From Mycobacterium dioxanotrophicus (GTDB lineage: Bacteria > Actinomycetota > Actinomycetes > Mycobacteriales > Mycobacteriaceae): a DNA stretch of 64,000 nt. Location: positions 1,488,001 through 1,552,000 of the forward strand of contig NZ_CP020809.1 of NCBI RefSeq assembly GCF_002157835.1, written 5' to 3'. The first letter of the stretch is position 1; every line of letters starts with the position of its first letter. A program made the translations under genes and the position numbers. Shown one piece after another: positions 18,401 to 34,214 of this stretch. The notes below the pieces were generated by a model, which was not told the origin of the DNA, searched no databases, and saw nothing but the letters and a program-made list of their open reading frames with translations.

Positions 18401-19645
18401 GGTTCGAATTTCCAATTGCAGCACTGGACACATACTTTCGACTACGCGGTGGTGGCAGGCGACGGCGACTGGCGTGACGTCGGTGTCGCCGCGCGCGGGG
18501 CGGAATTCAACCGGCCGCTGCGGGCGGTGCCGGCGCGGCGCAGCCATGCCGGAGGCCTGCCGGCGTGGGGTTCTCTGCTCGAAGTAGAGCCGGCGGGGCA
18601 CGTGCAACTCGGTGCGCTCAAGCCCACCGGCAATCCGTTGGCCTCCGGCAGTGTCCGGCCCGCCGACCCGGCAGGCGGTATCACCGCCCGCCTGGTCGAA
18701 ACCACAGGCAGAGCAACCAAAGTCAAGCTCCGATCTGGGCTGCGGTCGGCGGCGACGACGCCGCTGGACCTGCTCGAAGCGCCCCGCGTTCCCGGCGGGC
18801 CGCGGGATGAGTTGGGCCTGCACGGTTTTGAGATCGCCACGGTCGCGGCGCGGCTGAACCTGCCTCGCGTGCTGCGTGCGGAGCACCGCATACTGGCTCC
18901 GGAAGCCGAGGTCGCCCAGCCGCTTTATGCCCGCTACTGGTTGCGCAACCGGGGCCCGGCACCGCTCGGCGGGCTGCCCGCCGTAGCGCATCTGCACCCG
19001 GAAAACCTCACTGTCGCAACGGATTCCCAGGTGGTGTTACGCCTGACGGCAGCCAGTGACTGCACCGACGCACCGCTGCACGGCCGGGTTCGGGTCGTGG
19101 TGCCGCCGGGGTGGACCGCCGAGCCGGCCGAACTCCCGTTTGTGCTTCCGCCCGACGAACATCTGGAAACCGAGGTTGCGCTGGGCATGCCGGCCGGCGT
19201 CGCACCCGGGCTGTACCCGATCCGCGCGGAACTCGTCGTCACCGGAACCGACGCGGCCGCGCTGCCGCCGTCCTGGCGCCAGGTGGTCGAAGACATCTGC
19301 CTGGTGACCGTCGGCGAGCCGGGTGCTCAGGTGCTCACACTGCGGTCCGAACCGCAGCCGGTAGAGGTCAAGGCCGGTGACAGCGGCCAGATCTCGATCG
19401 AGGTGGGTACCGACGCCCGGGCCGGCTTGAGCGCCGAGGCGCACTTGATCAGTCCGTGGGGCACGTGGGATTGGATGGGGCCCGCGGCCGTAGGGTTCGA
19501 ACTTCCGGCCGGTGGGTCGGCGCAGATCGGTTTCGACGTGTCGCCACCGGAATGGATTGAGCCAGGTACATGGTGGGCGTTGATCAGAGTCGGCTGTGCC
19601 GGGCGGTTGTTGTATACCCCGGCCGTCCGGGTGGTTGTGCGATGA
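15461..19645 (+). CDS. Glycoside hydrolase family 38 alpha-mannosidase
   Basis: GH38 enzymes are zinc-dependent retaining alpha-mannosidases. The N-terminal metal-binding motif ISHFHYDPVWW lies near residue 95, the nucleophile region TAWQLDVFGHDPQFPGM near 215-230, and a further conserved histidine block AYGAHHDAITGSESDQVYLD near 445. Long beta-sandwich domains follow, including an Ig-like C-terminal part. The 1394 residues exceed the roughly 1200 of Rv0648, the positional equivalent. No signal peptide is visible, so it probably acts in the cytoplasm on mannosylated glycans or lipid-linked mannosides. The stop overlaps the next start as ATGA. Confidence 0.92.
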   Translation: MRVIAAESTELFIGSSDLPVQLARVTYTGCTAPTTIRVNGDGLSGQAVADPGDGVVEVPVTVRDAVAGETRVARVADAAFDFTIAEPGWTMYMISHFHYDPVWWNTQAAYTSVWTEDPPGQCRQTNGFDLVAAHLEMARREPEYKFVLAEVDYLKPYWDAHPEDRADLRRFIADGRVEIMGGTYNEPNTNLTSPETAIRNLVAGMGFQRDVLGANPATAWQLDVFGHDPQFPGMAADAGLTSSSWARGPHHQWGPMQNDGDPERMQFASEFEWIAPSGRGLLTHYMPAHYSAGWWMDSAATLTDAEESTYQLFSKLKRVALTRNVLLPVGTDYTPPNKWVTQIHRDWNARYLWPRFVCALPSEFFAAVRAELDARGVKPSPQTRDMNPIYTGKDVSYIDTKQANRAAENAVLDAERFAVFAGLLGGADYPQAALSKAWVQLAYGAHHDAITGSESDQVYLDLLTGWRDAWELGGAARDNALELLSDAVDGYGGQERSDPGIGPVIVWNPLAHNRTDIVTVHLDAPARGVLLDTDGSAVPVLVEHGGKTLSWLARDVPSLGWRAYRFTDGSTAEWEPLAGCTIENDCYRLTVAPARGGGVVSLIREGRELLADGAVGNELAVYDEYPAHPQAGEGPWHLLPKGPVVCSSGAAADEVSCQRSTLGQRVTVRGRIDGLLRYTQTITLWQGLDRVDCRTTIDDFTGADKLLRLRWPCPVPGALPISEVGDAVIGRGFGLMHDHEQAAVDTAQHPWTLDNPAYGWFGLSSAVRIKVGDAVRAVSVAEVVTPDLIDPSDAVDPRDLMVALVRAGVTATCSSAGKPRYGNLAVDSNLPDTRLALGGPGENSFTAAVLAESDDAYGNELKRQLDATGSARVWVPATAPLVEQWVPDADLRAPRALPVLILAGDLTAVVDDLADAEIVVDQHVPTEADAFEQRTVAVLNRGVPGFSVGSDGTMHTSLMRSCTGWPSGTWIDPPRRTVPDGSNFQLQHWTHTFDYAVVAGDGDWRDVGVAARGAEFNRPLRAVPARRSHAGGLPAWGSLLEVEPAGHVQLGALKPTGNPLASGSVRPADPAGGITARLVETTGRATKVKLRSGLRSAATTPLDLLEAPRVPGGPRDELGLHGFEIATVAARLNLPRVLRAEHRILAPEAEVAQPLYARYWLRNRGPAPLGGLPAVAHLHPENLTVATDSQVVLRLTAASDCTDAPLHGRVRVVVPPGWTAEPAELPFVLPPDEHLETEVALGMPAGVAPGLYPIRAELVVTGTDAAALPPSWRQVVEDICLVTVGEPGAQVLTLRSEPQPVEVKAGDSGQISIEVGTDARAGLSAEAHLISPWGTWDWMGPAAVGFELPAGGSAQIGFDVSPPEWIEPGTWWALIRVGCAGRLLYTPAVRVVVR

Positions 19646-20253
19646 GGATTTGTGCGACCGTCGCCGGTAAGCCGGTGCTGGTCAGAGAGATCGACGAAAG
19701 GGAGGCAATGGTGCGGGCAGGTAACCTCGCGTCGGCGCTGCCGCGGGAAGGCACCAGCGAGGGCAGACAGTTGCGGCGTTGGCTGACACAGCTTGTCGTC
19801 GCCGAGCGCGTCGTCGCCGTGGAAGCGGCCGCGCTCGGGATCGGCCCGGTCGGCGCTGTGGGGGAGGACGAGCTGCTGCCGGATACGGCCGTGCGCCTGG
19901 AGATCGGCAGTGTGGCGGCCGCGGTGTTGGCCACGCCTCTTGCGAGGGCGGTGTTCACCGAAGTCACCCGGGCTGTGGTGATCAGCGATGACGACATTGC
20001 CGCGTACCACACCCGCAACCCGTTACGCTTCGCGGTGAAACGTGAAGTGCGGCAACAGGGCTGGCAAACCAACCCGGTAGCGCCCGAGTTCGGGGATGTG
20101 CGAGACGAGATCGCCGGACACCTGCTTGCCGCCGCGCGCCGTCGTGCTTTCCGATTGTGGCTCGACGCGCGGTGTGCCGAACTGGTCGAGCTTGCGCCCG
20201 GATACGAGCATCCGGGTGATCCGCGGCAGCCGGACAACACCCATAGGCACTGA
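19642..20253 (+). CDS. Foldase (SurA/PpiC)-like protein of the mannosidase operon
   Basis: The 203-residue protein holds the position of Rv0649, annotated FabD2 (malonyl-CoA:ACP transacylase). I see no GHSxG nucleophile motif and no acyltransferase length, so that name does not fit. The central pattern ISDDDIAAYHTRNPLRFAVK, followed by VRDEIAGHLLAAARRRAFRLWLDAR, resembles the linker and C-terminal helix of SurA/PpiC-type peptidyl-prolyl isomerases without an obvious parvulin domain. The tail EHPGDPRQPDNTHRH is distinctive. No signal peptide is seen. It is coupled by ATGA overlap to the mannosidase and lies 7 bp before the ROK kinase, so it probably serves that enzyme set. Confidence 0.6.
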   Translation: MRICATVAGKPVLVREIDEREAMVRAGNLASALPREGTSEGRQLRRWLTQLVVAERVVAVEAAALGIGPVGAVGEDELLPDTAVRLEIGSVAAAVLATPLARAVFTEVTRAVVISDDDIAAYHTRNPLRFAVKREVRQQGWQTNPVAPEFGDVRDEIAGHLLAAARRRAFRLWLDARCAELVELAPGYEHPGDPRQPDNTHRH

Positions 20254-20260
20254 CGAGCTG

Positions 20261-21169
20261 ATGAGCGCACTCACTCTCGCCTTGGACATCGGTGGCACCA
20301 AGATGGCCGCGGGCCTCGTCGACTCCCGCGGAACCCTGGTGCACCACGCCACTGCGCCGACCCCGGACGGGGATGCCGAGGCTATCTGGGCCGTCGTCGA
20401 GACGTTGCTGGTCGACACGTTGCGCTTGGCCGAGGGGGCGGTACGCGGTGTCGGCATCGGATCGGCCGGGCCGGTGGACCTGCCGAGTGGAACTGTCAGC
20501 CCGATCAATATCACTGAGTGGCATCGCTTTCCGATCGTCGAACGCGTCGAGTCGGTGTCGCGGTTGCCGGTGCGACTCGGGGGTGACGGGTTGTGCCTGG
20601 CGTTGGGGGAGCACTGGCGGGGTGCCGGCCGGGGCGCCCGGTACATGCTCGGCATGGTGGTGTCGACGGGGGTCGGCGGCGGCCTGGTGTTCGACGGTGC
20701 ACCGTATGCCGGCCGCACCGGCAATGCGGGGCACGTCGGGCATGTGATCGTCGCGCCGGAAGGCGGGGCGCTGTGTACCTGCGGTGGGCGCGGGTGCGTC
20801 GAGACGATCGCCTCCGGCCCGCATCTGGTGCAATGGGCGCGCGAACAGGGCTGGGCCGCGCCGGAGGGGGCCGACGCCAAGGCCCTGGCCGCTGCGGCTG
20901 ATGCAGGGGACCCGTTGGCAATCCAGGCTTTTCGACGCGGTGCCACCGCCATCGCGGCGATGATCGCGTCGGTCGGCGCGGTGTGCGACCTCGACCTCGT
21001 CGTGATCGGTGGCGGGGTGGCCAAGTCCGGGGACCTGCTGTTCGCGCCGCTTCGCGATGCGCTGGCGGGCTATGCCGGGCTGACGTTTCTGCGTACGTTG
21101 CGCGTCGTGCCCGCCGAACTGGGCGGCGAGGCCGGGCTGGTCGGCGCGGCCGCCCTGCTGCGGGGATGA
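20261..21169 (+). CDS. ROK-family sugar kinase
   Basis: The 302-residue protein has the ROK hallmarks: the N-terminal phosphate-binding DIGGTKMAAG at residue 8, STGVGGGLVFDG, GHVGHVIV containing the catalytic-type histidine, and the zinc motif CTCGGRGCVETIASGP near 175. It lacks a DNA-binding domain, so it is an enzyme rather than a repressor. Most ROK kinases phosphorylate glucose, mannose or N-acyl hexosamines. Coupling to an alpha-mannosidase suggests mannose released by that enzyme as substrate. It corresponds to Rv0650. Its 3' end overlaps the convergent HxlR gene by 100 bp. Confidence 0.93.
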   Translation: MSALTLALDIGGTKMAAGLVDSRGTLVHHATAPTPDGDAEAIWAVVETLLVDTLRLAEGAVRGVGIGSAGPVDLPSGTVSPINITEWHRFPIVERVESVSRLPVRLGGDGLCLALGEHWRGAGRGARYMLGMVVSTGVGGGLVFDGAPYAGRTGNAGHVGHVIVAPEGGALCTCGGRGCVETIASGPHLVQWAREQGWAAPEGADAKALAAAADAGDPLAIQAFRRGATAIAAMIASVGAVCDLDLVVIGGGVAKSGDLLFAPLRDALAGYAGLTFLRTLRVVPAELGGEAGLVGAAALLRG

Positions 21170-21504
21170 TTCTTCTTCACGCGGCGCTGCATGTGGGTGC
21201 GTCCCCAGTCGCACAGGACCTGCAGCACCGGCCCCAGCGTCATGCCGTATTCGGAGATCGAATAGTGCACGCACGGCGGCACGGTGCCCGCGTCGTGGCG
21301 GTCGATGATGCCGGCCTCGACGAGGTCGTGCAGGTGCCGGATCAGCATGCGCTCGGTGATCTCGGGGATGCTGCGCCGAAGCTCGGCGGTGCGCATCGGC
21401 CCGTCGAACAACCGCCACAGGATGGTGCCCTTCCAGCGGCCGTCGATGACGGACAGGGTGGCGTCGATCGGGCATTCGCCGATTTCCTTCTTTGAGACCG
21501 CCAC
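21070..21504 (-). CDS. HxlR-family transcriptional regulator
   Basis: The 144-residue protein is a winged-helix HxlR regulator: a conserved N-terminal cysteine (GECPIDATLSVIDGRWKGTI), LRRSIPEITERMLIRHLHDL as recognition helix region, and YSISEYGMTLGPVLQVLCDW in the dimerisation helix. Typical members end near residue 115. Here about 30 low-complexity residues follow because the frame has no stop until it has run 100 bp into the ROK kinase gene on the other strand. The GTG start follows GGGAGG. It is divergent from the DUF1772 gene with a palindrome between. The single cysteine may sense electrophiles or oxidants. Confidence 0.87.
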   Translation of the reverse strand: MAVSKKEIGECPIDATLSVIDGRWKGTILWRLFDGPMRTAELRRSIPEITERMLIRHLHDLVEAGIIDRHDAGTVPPCVHYSISEYGMTLGPVLQVLCDWGRTHMQRRVKKNHPRSRAAAPTSPASPPSSAGTTRNVRRNVSPA

Positions 21505-21526
21505 GGCTCACCTCCCGGGTCGTACG

Positions 21527-21542
21527 CTGACTAATTTGTCAG
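21527..21542. promoter_or_regulatory. HxlR operator candidate
   Basis: CTGAC-TAATTT-GTCAG is an inverted repeat in the 77-bp region between the divergent hxlR-like and DUF1772 genes; a further GTCAG half-site lies about 15 bp downstream. AT-rich palindromes of this kind are usual HxlR sites. Confidence 0.5.
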
Positions 21543-21581
21543 TACCTTGTTTTTTGTCAGCATAATCACCAGGCTCGATTC

Positions 21582-22022
21582 ATGGAACAGACCGTGCAGA
21601 TCGTGGCCGTGCTCATCATGGGAACTCTTGTCGGCGTGGAGTTCGGTGTCGCCGCGTTCACCAATCCCATCGTGGAGCGGTTGCCGGACCAGGGCTATCG
21701 ACAGGCCCGCGCCACCGGCGCGCGGATCCTCGGCACCGTCATGCCGTTCTGGTATCTCGCCGCGGCGGCTCTGTTGGTCGGTGTGTGGTGGCTGGGACGC
21801 TCGCCACTGGCGATTGCGGCGGTCGCGGTGATGGGCGTGGTCATCGTTCTGACGTTGACCACGCTGGTGCCGATCAACAATCGCGTCTCGGCCTCAGTGG
21901 GCGCCGGTCCCGAGGAGGTGCCGGTCCGGGAACTGGCACATCGGTGGGACCGACTGCACTGGCTTCGGGTGGCCCTGTTGGCGGTCGCATTTGCGTTGCT
22001 GGTGATCGCGGGCGCACGCTGA
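21582..22022 (+). CDS. DUF1772 membrane protein (anthrone oxygenase family)
   Basis: The 146-residue protein has four predicted membrane helices (about 5-27, 50-70, 76-95 and 124-144) and the DUF1772 signature GVEFGVAAFTNPIV with VPINNRV after helix 3. Members resemble fungal anthrone oxygenases, but bacterial roles are unproven. It is divergent from an HxlR regulator, a frequent pairing, and is probably the repressed target gene. No close equivalent sits at this position in M. tuberculosis. Confidence 0.8.
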   Translation: MEQTVQIVAVLIMGTLVGVEFGVAAFTNPIVERLPDQGYRQARATGARILGTVMPFWYLAAAALLVGVWWLGRSPLAIAAVAVMGVVIVLTLTTLVPINNRVSASVGAGPEEVPVRELAHRWDRLHWLRVALLAVAFALLVIAGAR

Positions 22023-22156
22023 GCGGCCGCGAGCGTGCGCAGAGTGACGGTTGGACACGGCGTGTCGGGCAACAGACACGCACCCTCGCGGTGCTGAGGG
22101 GCGCGGTGCTGTGGGGGCAGAACTCCGCGAATTAGGAAGTCGGGCGGGTGTTCGGC

Positions 22157-22426
22157 TACTCTGGTCGGGTTCCACCGAAGACCGTCGGTCACCGATGAGC
22201 GCTTGCACGAAGTGCGAGTGGCTCGGCAATCGGTTGAAGGTCCGGGCGTAGCCCGGCGGCCCACGCAGGAGGACGAGGCTAGATTACGACCTTCGGATTA
22301 AAAGTCCGTAGATTTTCACGCCCCGACCTGTCTGCGTCGGGGCGTTCGTCATTTCATGGCCCTTCAGACGCATTCGAGGCCGGCTGTCCTGGTGGAGCGA
22401 CCGATACCCACCACAAGGAGGCATGC
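22157..22426 (+). promoter_or_regulatory. rplJ promoter and L10 leader region
   Basis: The 404 bp between 22022 and rplJ contain no convincing gene. A TACTCT -10-like hexamer at 22157-22162 would start an mRNA leader of about 255 nt. The leader holds several G/C-rich stems and ends in a perfect 9-bp hairpin CGCCCCGAC/GTCGGGGCG (22319-22327 with 22336-22344) followed by a T-rich stretch. L10 leaders in bacteria bind L10(L12)4 for autogenous control, and the terminal hairpin looks like an attenuator. The role is inferred from position and structure; a covariance-model match was not tested. Confidence 0.6.
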
Positions 22427-22954
22427 ATGGCCAAGGCTGACAAGGCCACGGCGGTTGCCGACATTGCCGAGCAGTTCAAGGGGGCGACGGCCACCGTCGT
22501 CACCGAGTACCGCGGGCTCACCGTGGCAAACCTGGCCGAACTCCGTCGCTCACTCGGCGACTCGGCCACGTACACCGTCGCCAAGAACACCCTGGTGAAG
22601 CGGGCCGCCTCGGAAGCCGGCATTGAAGGCCTCGACGAACTGTTCGCCGGTCCCACGGCGATCGCGTTCGTCCAGGGCGAGCCCGTCGACGCCGCCAAGG
22701 CGATCAAGAAGTTCGCCAAGGACCACAAGGCGCTCGTCATCAAGGGCGGCTACATGGACGGCCGCGCGCTCTCGATCGCCGAGGTCGAGAAGATCGCCGA
22801 CCTGGAGTCGCGCGAGGTGCTGCTGGCCAAGCTGGCAGGCGCCATGAAGGGCAACCTGTCCAAGGCCGCCGGCCTCTTCAACGCTCCCGCTTCTCAGGTC
22901 GCTCGGCTCGCTGCCGCGCTGCAGGAGAAGAAGGCAGCCGAAGAAGCGGCGTAG
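22427..22954 (+). CDS. rplJ: 50S ribosomal protein L10
   Basis: L10 anchors the L7/L12 dimers to the ribosome stalk and acts as translational repressor of its own operon. The 175-residue protein shows the N-terminal rRNA-binding part ([27 protein letters not shown]) and the C-terminal helix that carries L12 dimers, ending in Ala/Lys-rich [11 protein letters not shown]. The ATG has AAGGAGG 5 bp upstream. It is followed by rplL after 51 bp. Confidence 0.98.
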   Translation: MAKADKATAVADIAEQFKGATATVVTEYRGLTVANLAELRRSLGDSATYTVAKNTLVKRAASEAGIEGLDELFAGPTAIAFVQGEPVDAAKAIKKFAKDHKALVIKGGYMDGRALSIAEVEKIADLESREVLLAKLAGAMKGNLSKAAGLFNAPASQVARLAAALQEKKAAEEAA

Positions 22955-23005
22955 AGACCACCGTTTTCCCCATACATCCGTAAGAAATAAGGAAGGACCA
23001 TCAAC

Positions 23006-23392
<387 letters not shown>

Positions 23393-23405
23393 TTCGCTGC
23401 TTGTC

Positions 23406-23440
23406 AAAGATCCCCGGATCCCTCGGATCCGGGGATCTTT
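23406..23440 (+). terminator. Terminator of rplJ-rplL
   Basis: A perfect 16-bp stem, AAAGATCCCCGGATCC (23406-23421) with its complement (23425-23440), has a 3-nt loop and starts 14 bp after the rplL stop. The stem ends in A/T pairs and TTT, matching an intrinsic terminator and separating rplL from mceG. Confidence 0.9.
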
Positions 23441-23568
23441 GCTGTTCTGGCATGTGTGTGCGCTTTCAATAGACACAACCGTGTTGCGGTGGTAGTGCGT
23501 AGGTTATGGTGACTCAAGCCACAGGCCGCAGTCGGTGGCGCGGTCAGGCGTAGGCGGAAGGATCTTTG

Positions 23569-24648
23569 ATGGGCGTCCAAATCGACGTAACCGGACTCAG
23601 CAAGTCATTTGGATCGTCGAAGATCTGGGAAGACGTGACGATGACCATCCCGGCCGGTGAGGTCAGCGTGCTGCTGGGCCCGTCCGGTACCGGTAAGTCC
23701 GTGTTCCTGAAGTCCCTGATCGGCCTGCTGCGCCCGGAGCGCGGCTCGATCGTCATCGACGGCACTGACATCATCGAGTGCTCAGCCAAGGAGCTCTACG
23801 AGATCCGCACCCTGTTCGGTGTGCTGTTCCAGGACGGCGCGCTGTTCGGTTCGATGAACATCTACGACAACACGGCCTTCCCGCTGCGCGAGCACACCAA
23901 GAAGTCCGAGAGCGAAATCCGCAACATCGTCATGGAGAAGCTCGAACTGGTCGGTATGCCCAACGACGGGCACAAGTTCCCCGGTGAGATCTCCGGCGGT
24001 ATGCGCAAGCGTGCCGGCCTGGCCCGCGCCCTGGTGCTGGACCCCAAGATCATCCTGTGCGACGAGCCGGACTCCGGTCTGGACCCGGTCCGTACCGCCT
24101 ACCTGTCGCAGCTGCTGATCGACATCAACGCCCAGATCGACGCGACGATCCTGATCGTGACGCACAACATCAACATCGCCCGGACCGTGCCGGACAACAT
24201 GGGCATGTTGTTCCGCAAGCACCTGGTCATGTTCGGTCCCCGTGAGGTGCTGCTCACCAGCGACGAGCCGGTCGTCAAGCAGTTCCTCAACGGGCGGCGT
24301 ATCGGCCCGATCGGTATGTCGGAGGAGAAGGACGAGGCGACCGCCGCGGCCGAGCAGGCCATGCTGGACCTGGGGCAGCACGATGGTGGTGTCGAAGAGA
24401 TCGAGGGCGTGCCGCCGCAGCTCATGGCGACGCCCGGTATGCCCGAGCGCAAGGCTGTGGCCCGGCGCCAGGCCCGGGTGCGCGAGATGATGCACACCCT
24501 GCCGCCGGCCGCTCAAGCCGCGATCATGGACGACCTGGAGGGCACCCACAAGTACCCCGTGCACGACTACGAGGAGCCCACCGCGCGGCACGGGCGTGCC
24601 GGCGACGACGACCCGACGGGCGTCATCGAGGTACCCAGCCAGCACTGA
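23569..24648 (+). CDS. mceG: ATPase of the Mce lipid transporters (MceG/Mkl)
   Basis: MceG is the shared ATP-binding subunit that powers Mce-complex import of cholesterol and fatty acids across the mycobacterial envelope. The 359-residue protein has Walker A LLGPSGTGKSVFLKSL (about 36), signature ISGGMRKRAGLARAL, Walker B IILCDEPDSGLDP and switch histidine VTHN. A C-terminal extension of about 100 residues after the ABC core is characteristic of MceG. The ATG at 23569 has GGAAGG 7 bp upstream. It lies between rplL and rpoB, like Rv0655, although the genes between rplL and mkl in M. tuberculosis are missing. Confidence 0.95.
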   Translation: MGVQIDVTGLSKSFGSSKIWEDVTMTIPAGEVSVLLGPSGTGKSVFLKSLIGLLRPERGSIVIDGTDIIECSAKELYEIRTLFGVLFQDGALFGSMNIYDNTAFPLREHTKKSESEIRNIVMEKLELVGMPNDGHKFPGEISGGMRKRAGLARALVLDPKIILCDEPDSGLDPVRTAYLSQLLIDINAQIDATILIVTHNINIARTVPDNMGMLFRKHLVMFGPREVLLTSDEPVVKQFLNGRRIGPIGMSEEKDEATAAAEQAMLDLGQHDGGVEEIEGVPPQLMATPGMPERKAVARRQARVREMMHTLPPAAQAAIMDDLEGTHKYPVHDYEEPTARHGRAGDDDPTGVIEVPSQH

Positions 24649-28642
<3,994 letters not shown>

Positions 28643-28654
28643 GTTGTTTTCTAG

Positions 28655-32632
<3,978 letters not shown>

Positions 32633-32644
32633 CTAGTCACGGAG

Positions 32645-32676
32645 AAGGCCCCTGCGCTCGGCGCGGGGGCCTTTTT
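32645..32676 (+). terminator. Intrinsic terminator of rpoBC
   Basis: AAGGCCCCTGCGC (32645-32657) pairs with GCGCGGGGGCCTT (32661-32673) through 13 bp with one G-U pair and a TCG loop, followed by a run of T (32672-32676). It starts 12 bp after the rpoC stop and is a textbook intrinsic terminator. Confidence 0.93.
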
Positions 32677-32695
32677 CATGCGCGTTTCATGCGCG

Positions 32696-32748
32696 AGTGG
32701 CCAGTTAATGCACGCGGCAAGCCATTTCGCGTGTCATAACTGGCCAGT
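32696..32748. repeat. 53-bp palindromic repeat, copy 2
   Basis: AGTGGCCAGTT (32696-32706) and AACTGGCCAGT (32738-32748) form the arms, with inner complementarity between CACGCGGC and GCGTGTCAT on the other side. The length and outer arms equal copy 1 at 3048-3100. The shared block GCGTGTCATAACTGGCCA is identical in both copies. It lies between convergent rpoC and the CHAP gene, directly after the rpoC terminator. Confidence 0.8.
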
Positions 32749-32753
32749 CGGCG

Positions 32754-33317
32754 TCATTCGTAGCGGCCGAAGCCGCGAATACCCGGATCGTCGGAGATCT
32801 GGTAGGTCGACAGGGCGACGTTGCGACCTTCGTTGCCACCGACCGTGGTGAGCATGCCGTTGTCGTTGATCAGCACGATGTTGACGTGCTGGCCCTTCGG
32901 GCTCGGGGCGTCGTAGAGCACCATGTCCCCGGGTTGCGGTGAGTAATCCGGCGGTTCCCAGCGCCCCTCGGCCTGCAGGTAGTCGGTGAGCGTCATGACG
33001 CCGGGGATGCGCCAGTGCCCGGAGTTGGGGTTGGAGAAGGGTCTGCCGGATTCGCGCATCACCCAGCTGGTGAAATCCGCGCACCATGGCTCGTCGTTGC
33101 CCTCGGAGTACTTGGACATGCCTGATTGCGCGGCGTACTCCTGGGCCAGGACGTGCACGATGGCGGCTCGCCCCGGGCTCAGTTGCGAGGTGTCGACGTC
33201 GGGAAAGTCCGGCAGGGCGACGTTTTCGCGATAGCCGCGATACCCGGCCAAGCTGGCGACAGCGACCATCACCAGGGCAGCCATCACCAAGAGGATGCGC
33301 CACGCGCGGCTGTGCAT
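32754..33317 (-). CDS. Membrane-anchored CHAP-domain hydrolase
   Basis: The 187-residue protein has an N-terminal membrane anchor or signal (about 6-27, ILLVMAALVMVAVASLAG) and a C-terminal CHAP (Cys-His amidohydrolase/peptidase) domain. The likely catalytic cysteine is in EPWCADFTSWVM and the histidine in PKGQHVNIVLI, with YSPQPGDMVLYD between. CHAP domains cleave peptidoglycan cross-bridges or amides, so a periplasmic cell-wall role is likely. The start at 33317 (MHSRAWRIL) gives the anchor directly; longer readings of this frame cover the nfo gene antisense and are unlikely. It converges on rpoC and diverges from nfo. Confidence 0.85.
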   Translation of the reverse strand: MHSRAWRILLVMAALVMVAVASLAGYRGYRENVALPDFPDVDTSQLSPGRAAIVHVLAQEYAAQSGMSKYSEGNDEPWCADFTSWVMRESGRPFSNPNSGHWRIPGVMTLTDYLQAEGRWEPPDYSPQPGDMVLYDAPSPKGQHVNIVLINDNGMLTTVGGNEGRNVALSTYQISDDPGIRGFGRYE

Positions 33318-33395
33318 GTTTGCCAGATTAGGTGACGCTCGCCCGGGCACAGCACGGCAATTTCGCTGTCGGAGCCGCCGCCTAAACTTGGGCAC

Positions 33396-34151
33396 GTGCT
33401 CATCGGTTCGCATGTAGACAACACAGATCCGCTGGCCGCGGCGGCCGCTGACGGCGCCGACGTGGTGCAGTTCTTCCTCGGCAACCCGCAGAGCTGGAAG
33501 AAACCCAAGCCTCGCGAAGACGCCGACGTGCTCAAAGCGTCGACGGTGCCGCTGTATGTGCATGCGCCGTACCTGATCAACGTGGCCTCCGCGAACAACC
33601 GGGTGCGCATCCCGTCGCGCAAGATCCTGCAGGACACCTGCGACGCGGCCGCCGAGATCGGCGCCACCGCGGTGATCGTGCACGGCGGTCACGCCGACGA
33701 CAACGACATGGAGGCCGGGTTCGAACGCTGGGTCAAGGCGCTGGACAGCCTCAAGACCGAGGTCCCGGTCTACTTGGAGAACACCGCGGGCGGCGATCAC
33801 GCCATGGCGCGGCACTTCGACACCATCGCTCGGCTGTGGGATCACATCGGCGACAAGGGGATTGGCTTCTGCCTGGACACCTGCCACGCGTGGGCCGCAG
33901 GTGAAGCGCTGATCGACGCGGTGGACCGCATCAAGGCCATCACCGGGCGCATCGATCTGGTGCACTGCAACGACTCCCGGGACGCCGCAGGTTCCGGTGC
34001 CGACCGGCACGCCAATTTCGGCCTCGGGCAGATCGACCCGCAACTGCTGGCCGCGGTGGTCAAGGCTGCCGACGCGCCGGTCATCTGCGAGACCTCCGAG
34101 GAAGGCCGCAAGGACGACATCGCGTTCCTGCGCGAGCACGCCGCGGACTGA
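33396..34151 (+). CDS. nfo: Endonuclease IV (AP endonuclease)
   Basis: The enzyme cuts DNA 5' to abasic sites in base-excision repair, using three zinc ions. The 251-residue protein is a TIM barrel with the family sites [50 protein letters not shown] and VICETSEEG. It matches End/Nfo (Rv0670) in position, downstream of rpoBC. The GTG start at 33396 (MLIGSHVD) gives the standard N-terminus with the first strand. Its divergent neighbour is the CHAP gene; the gap of 78 bp must hold both promoters. Confidence 0.96.
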   Translation: MLIGSHVDNTDPLAAAAADGADVVQFFLGNPQSWKKPKPREDADVLKASTVPLYVHAPYLINVASANNRVRIPSRKILQDTCDAAAEIGATAVIVHGGHADDNDMEAGFERWVKALDSLKTEVPVYLENTAGGDHAMARHFDTIARLWDHIGDKGIGFCLDTCHAWAAGEALIDAVDRIKAITGRIDLVHCNDSRDAAGSGADRHANFGLGQIDPQLLAAVVKAADAPVICETSEEGRKDDIAFLREHAAD

Positions 34152-34179
34152 CGCGCGCTCGGCGGCGCTGTTACATCTC

Positions 34180-34207
34180 TTGAACAACCGTCGGGAAACT
34201 GTAACAC
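34180..34207 (+). promoter_or_regulatory. Candidate promoter of the fadE8-echA4-paaX-echA5 operon
   Basis: TTGAAC (34180-34185), a 16-bp spacer and TAACAC (34202-34207) precede the ATG at 34215 by 7 nt, predicting a leaderless mRNA since no Shine-Dalgarno is present. TGTTACA (34169-34175) and TGTAACA (34200-34206) form an inverted repeat around it, a possible operator for the operon-encoded PaaX protein. Confidence 0.5.
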
Positions 34208-34214
34208 TGGGTGT

